In this document: positions 5,291-6,119 of the stretch, in pieces
Position numbering within the stretch: the stretch's first letter is position 1
Layout: each line of letters begins with the position of its first letter
Source: an uncultured Rubrivivax sp.
Lineage (GTDB): Bacteria > Pseudomonadota > Gammaproteobacteria > Burkholderiales > Burkholderiaceae_C
Direction: 5' to 3'
NCBI GenBank assembly: GCA_937975735.1
Contig: CALJUI010000482.1
Coordinates: forward strand, 1-6,119
Length of the DNA stretch: 6,119 bases
Made by a program: the position numbers and the translations under genes
Notes under the pieces: generated by a model
Databases searched by the model: none
What the model was told of the DNA's origin: nothing
The model's input: the letters and a program-made list of their open reading frames with translations, nothing else

Positions 5291-6119
5291 GTGCTGCGCG
5301 CGCTGGCGCTCCTGCTCGCCGCGCTGGCCTGGCCGGCCGCGGCGCAGGACGTGCTGCCGGTGCCGGCGCTGACCGCGCGCGTGATCGACCAGACCGCGAC
5401 GCTGACCGAACCGCAGCGCGCGGCGCTCGAATCCAAGCTCGCCGCCTTCGAAGCCGATGCCGGCCCGCAGATCGTCGTGCTGATGGTGCCGACGACGATG
5501 CCCGAGGACATCGCCGCGTATGCGCAGAGGGTCGGCGACAGCTGGAAGGTCGGCCGCCGCGAGGTCGGCGACGGCCTGCTGATCGTCGTCGCGAAGAACG
5601 ACCGGCGGGTCAACATCCAGACCGCGAAGGCGCTCGAGGGCGCGGTGCCCGACCTCGCGGCACGGCAGATCATCGACCGCGCGATCCGGCCGGCCTTCCG
5701 CGCCGAGGACTACGCCGGCGGGCTGAACGCCGCGGTCGACCAGCTGATCGCGCGCATCCGCGGCGAGGCGCTGCCGGCGCCGTCCTCGCGCACACGCGGC
5801 GCGGAGCGCGGGCCGCAGATCCAGGACCTGCTGATGTTCTTCTTCATCGGCGTGCCGGTGACCGCCGCGGTGCTGACGCGCATCCTCGGCCGCAAGCTCG
5901 GCGCGCTGGCCACCGCCGGCGCCGCGGGCGGCATCGGCTGGGTGCTGACCGCGAGCCTGTTGCTCGCGATCGCCGCGGGCCTCGGCGCGCTGGTCCTCGT
6001 CGGCCTGTTCGGCATCGGCGCGGCCGCCCGCTCCGTCGCGCGCGGCGGCGGTCACGGGGTGGGCGGGCGCGTCTGGTGCGGGGGCGGCGGTCACGGCGGC
6101 GGGGGCATCGGTGGCCGCT
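5291..6119 (+). CDS. TPM-domain protein (YgcG-like), secreted and membrane-anchored, 3' end missing
   Basis: The frame opens at GTG 5291, 6 bp after the lemA stop, and runs off the window after 276 codons. Residues 1-18 form a signal peptide with a likely cleavage after AAA, before Gln19. A TPM (YgcG/psb32-like) domain follows at about 30-158, including VIDQTATLTEPQRAALE, WKVGRREVGDGLLIVVAKND and the ALEGAVPD loop. Three hydrophobic segments come next, at about 180-200, 203-224 and 225-246, followed by a glycine-rich tail from 250 onward. This is the usual architecture of the larger TPM protein paired with LemA; the domain should face the periplasm. TPM domains have been linked to phosphatase activity or photosystem repair in some relatives, but the bacterial role is not established. 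GTG is chosen because the signal peptide begins at once; no early in-frame ATG exists, and the ribosome binding site is weak (GAAGAAG nearby), so coupling to lemA is likely. Confidence 0.88.
   Translation, partial: MLRALALLLAALAWPAAAQDVLPVPALTARVIDQTATLTEPQRAALESKLAAFEADAGPQIVVLMVPTTMPEDIAAYAQRVGDSWKVGRREVGDGLLIVVAKNDRRVNIQTAKALEGAVPDLAARQIIDRAIRPAFRAEDYAGGLNAAVDQLIARIRGEALPAPSSRTRGAERGPQIQDLLMFFFIGVPVTAAVLTRILGRKLGALATAGAAGGIGWVLTASLLLAIAAGLGALVLVGLFGIGAAARSVARGGGHGVGGRVWCGGGGHGGGGIGGR

Noticed and set aside
4589..6094. Upstream extension of the Rossmann-protein frame across the antisense of lemA and the TPM gene
   Set aside because: The extension is opposite two recognised genes and composed of low-complexity Arg/Ala/Gly/Asp sequence; the Rossmann motif begins only after the ATG at 4588.
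1..6119. Search for CRISPR arrays, tRNA or rRNA genes, insertion sequences and toxin-antitoxin or defence genes
   Set aside because: No repeated spacer pattern, cloverleaf, transposase or terminal inverted repeats were seen, and the genes are mainly core-type with uniform composition.

Overview
The window is about 70% G+C. Its coding strands favour G or C at third positions strongly enough that long open frames appear antisense to nearly every real gene. The gene content and protein style (hemE followed by priA, then a lemA-TPM pair) suggest a betaproteobacterium of the order Burkholderiales, perhaps near Rubrivivax, Leptothrix or Methylibium. The order-level call rests on protein resemblance and gene order recalled from memory. 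The genus-level guess is weak.

Layout: (1) 1-367, plus strand: the last 121 codons of an AEC-family (auxin efflux carrier-like) membrane transporter, cut by the window edge. (2) 371-2458, minus strand: priA, the primosomal replication-restart helicase, convergent with the transporter and separated from it by 3 bp. (3) 2459-2711: a 253-bp gap upstream of priA and downstream of hemE, locally only about 47-50% G+C. It holds a perfect DnaA-box sequence with a degenerate tandem copy, a third DnaA-box-like site, a 7+7 bp inverted repeat next to the priA start and a longer imperfect hairpin behind hemE. (4) 2712-3806, minus: hemE, uroporphyrinogen decarboxylase. (5) 3815-4588, minus: a Rossmann-fold NAD(P)-binding protein of unknown role, 8 bp upstream of hemE. 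(6) 4589-4687: a 99-bp divergent promoter region. (7) 4688-5284, plus: a LemA-family lipoprotein. (8) 5291-6119, plus: a secreted, membrane-anchored TPM-domain protein, cut by the right edge.

Two transcription units leave the divergent region at 4589-4687. Leftward runs the Rossmann protein, hemE (heme synthesis) and then priA (DNA replication restart). Rightward runs lemA with the TPM gene, a pairing seen in many bacteria whose biochemical role is poorly defined.

The most interesting non-coding signals are two minus-strand starts (hemE and the Rossmann gene). Each lacks a Shine-Dalgarno sequence and has a sigma70-like -10 hexamer exactly 7 nt before the ATG, which is the geometry of leaderless mRNAs. 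At hemE the -10 hexamer contains the stop codon of the preceding gene and lies in a 17-bp palindrome. No RNA genes, CRISPR arrays, insertion sequences or phage genes were seen, and I found no evidence of a wholly new multi-gene system.
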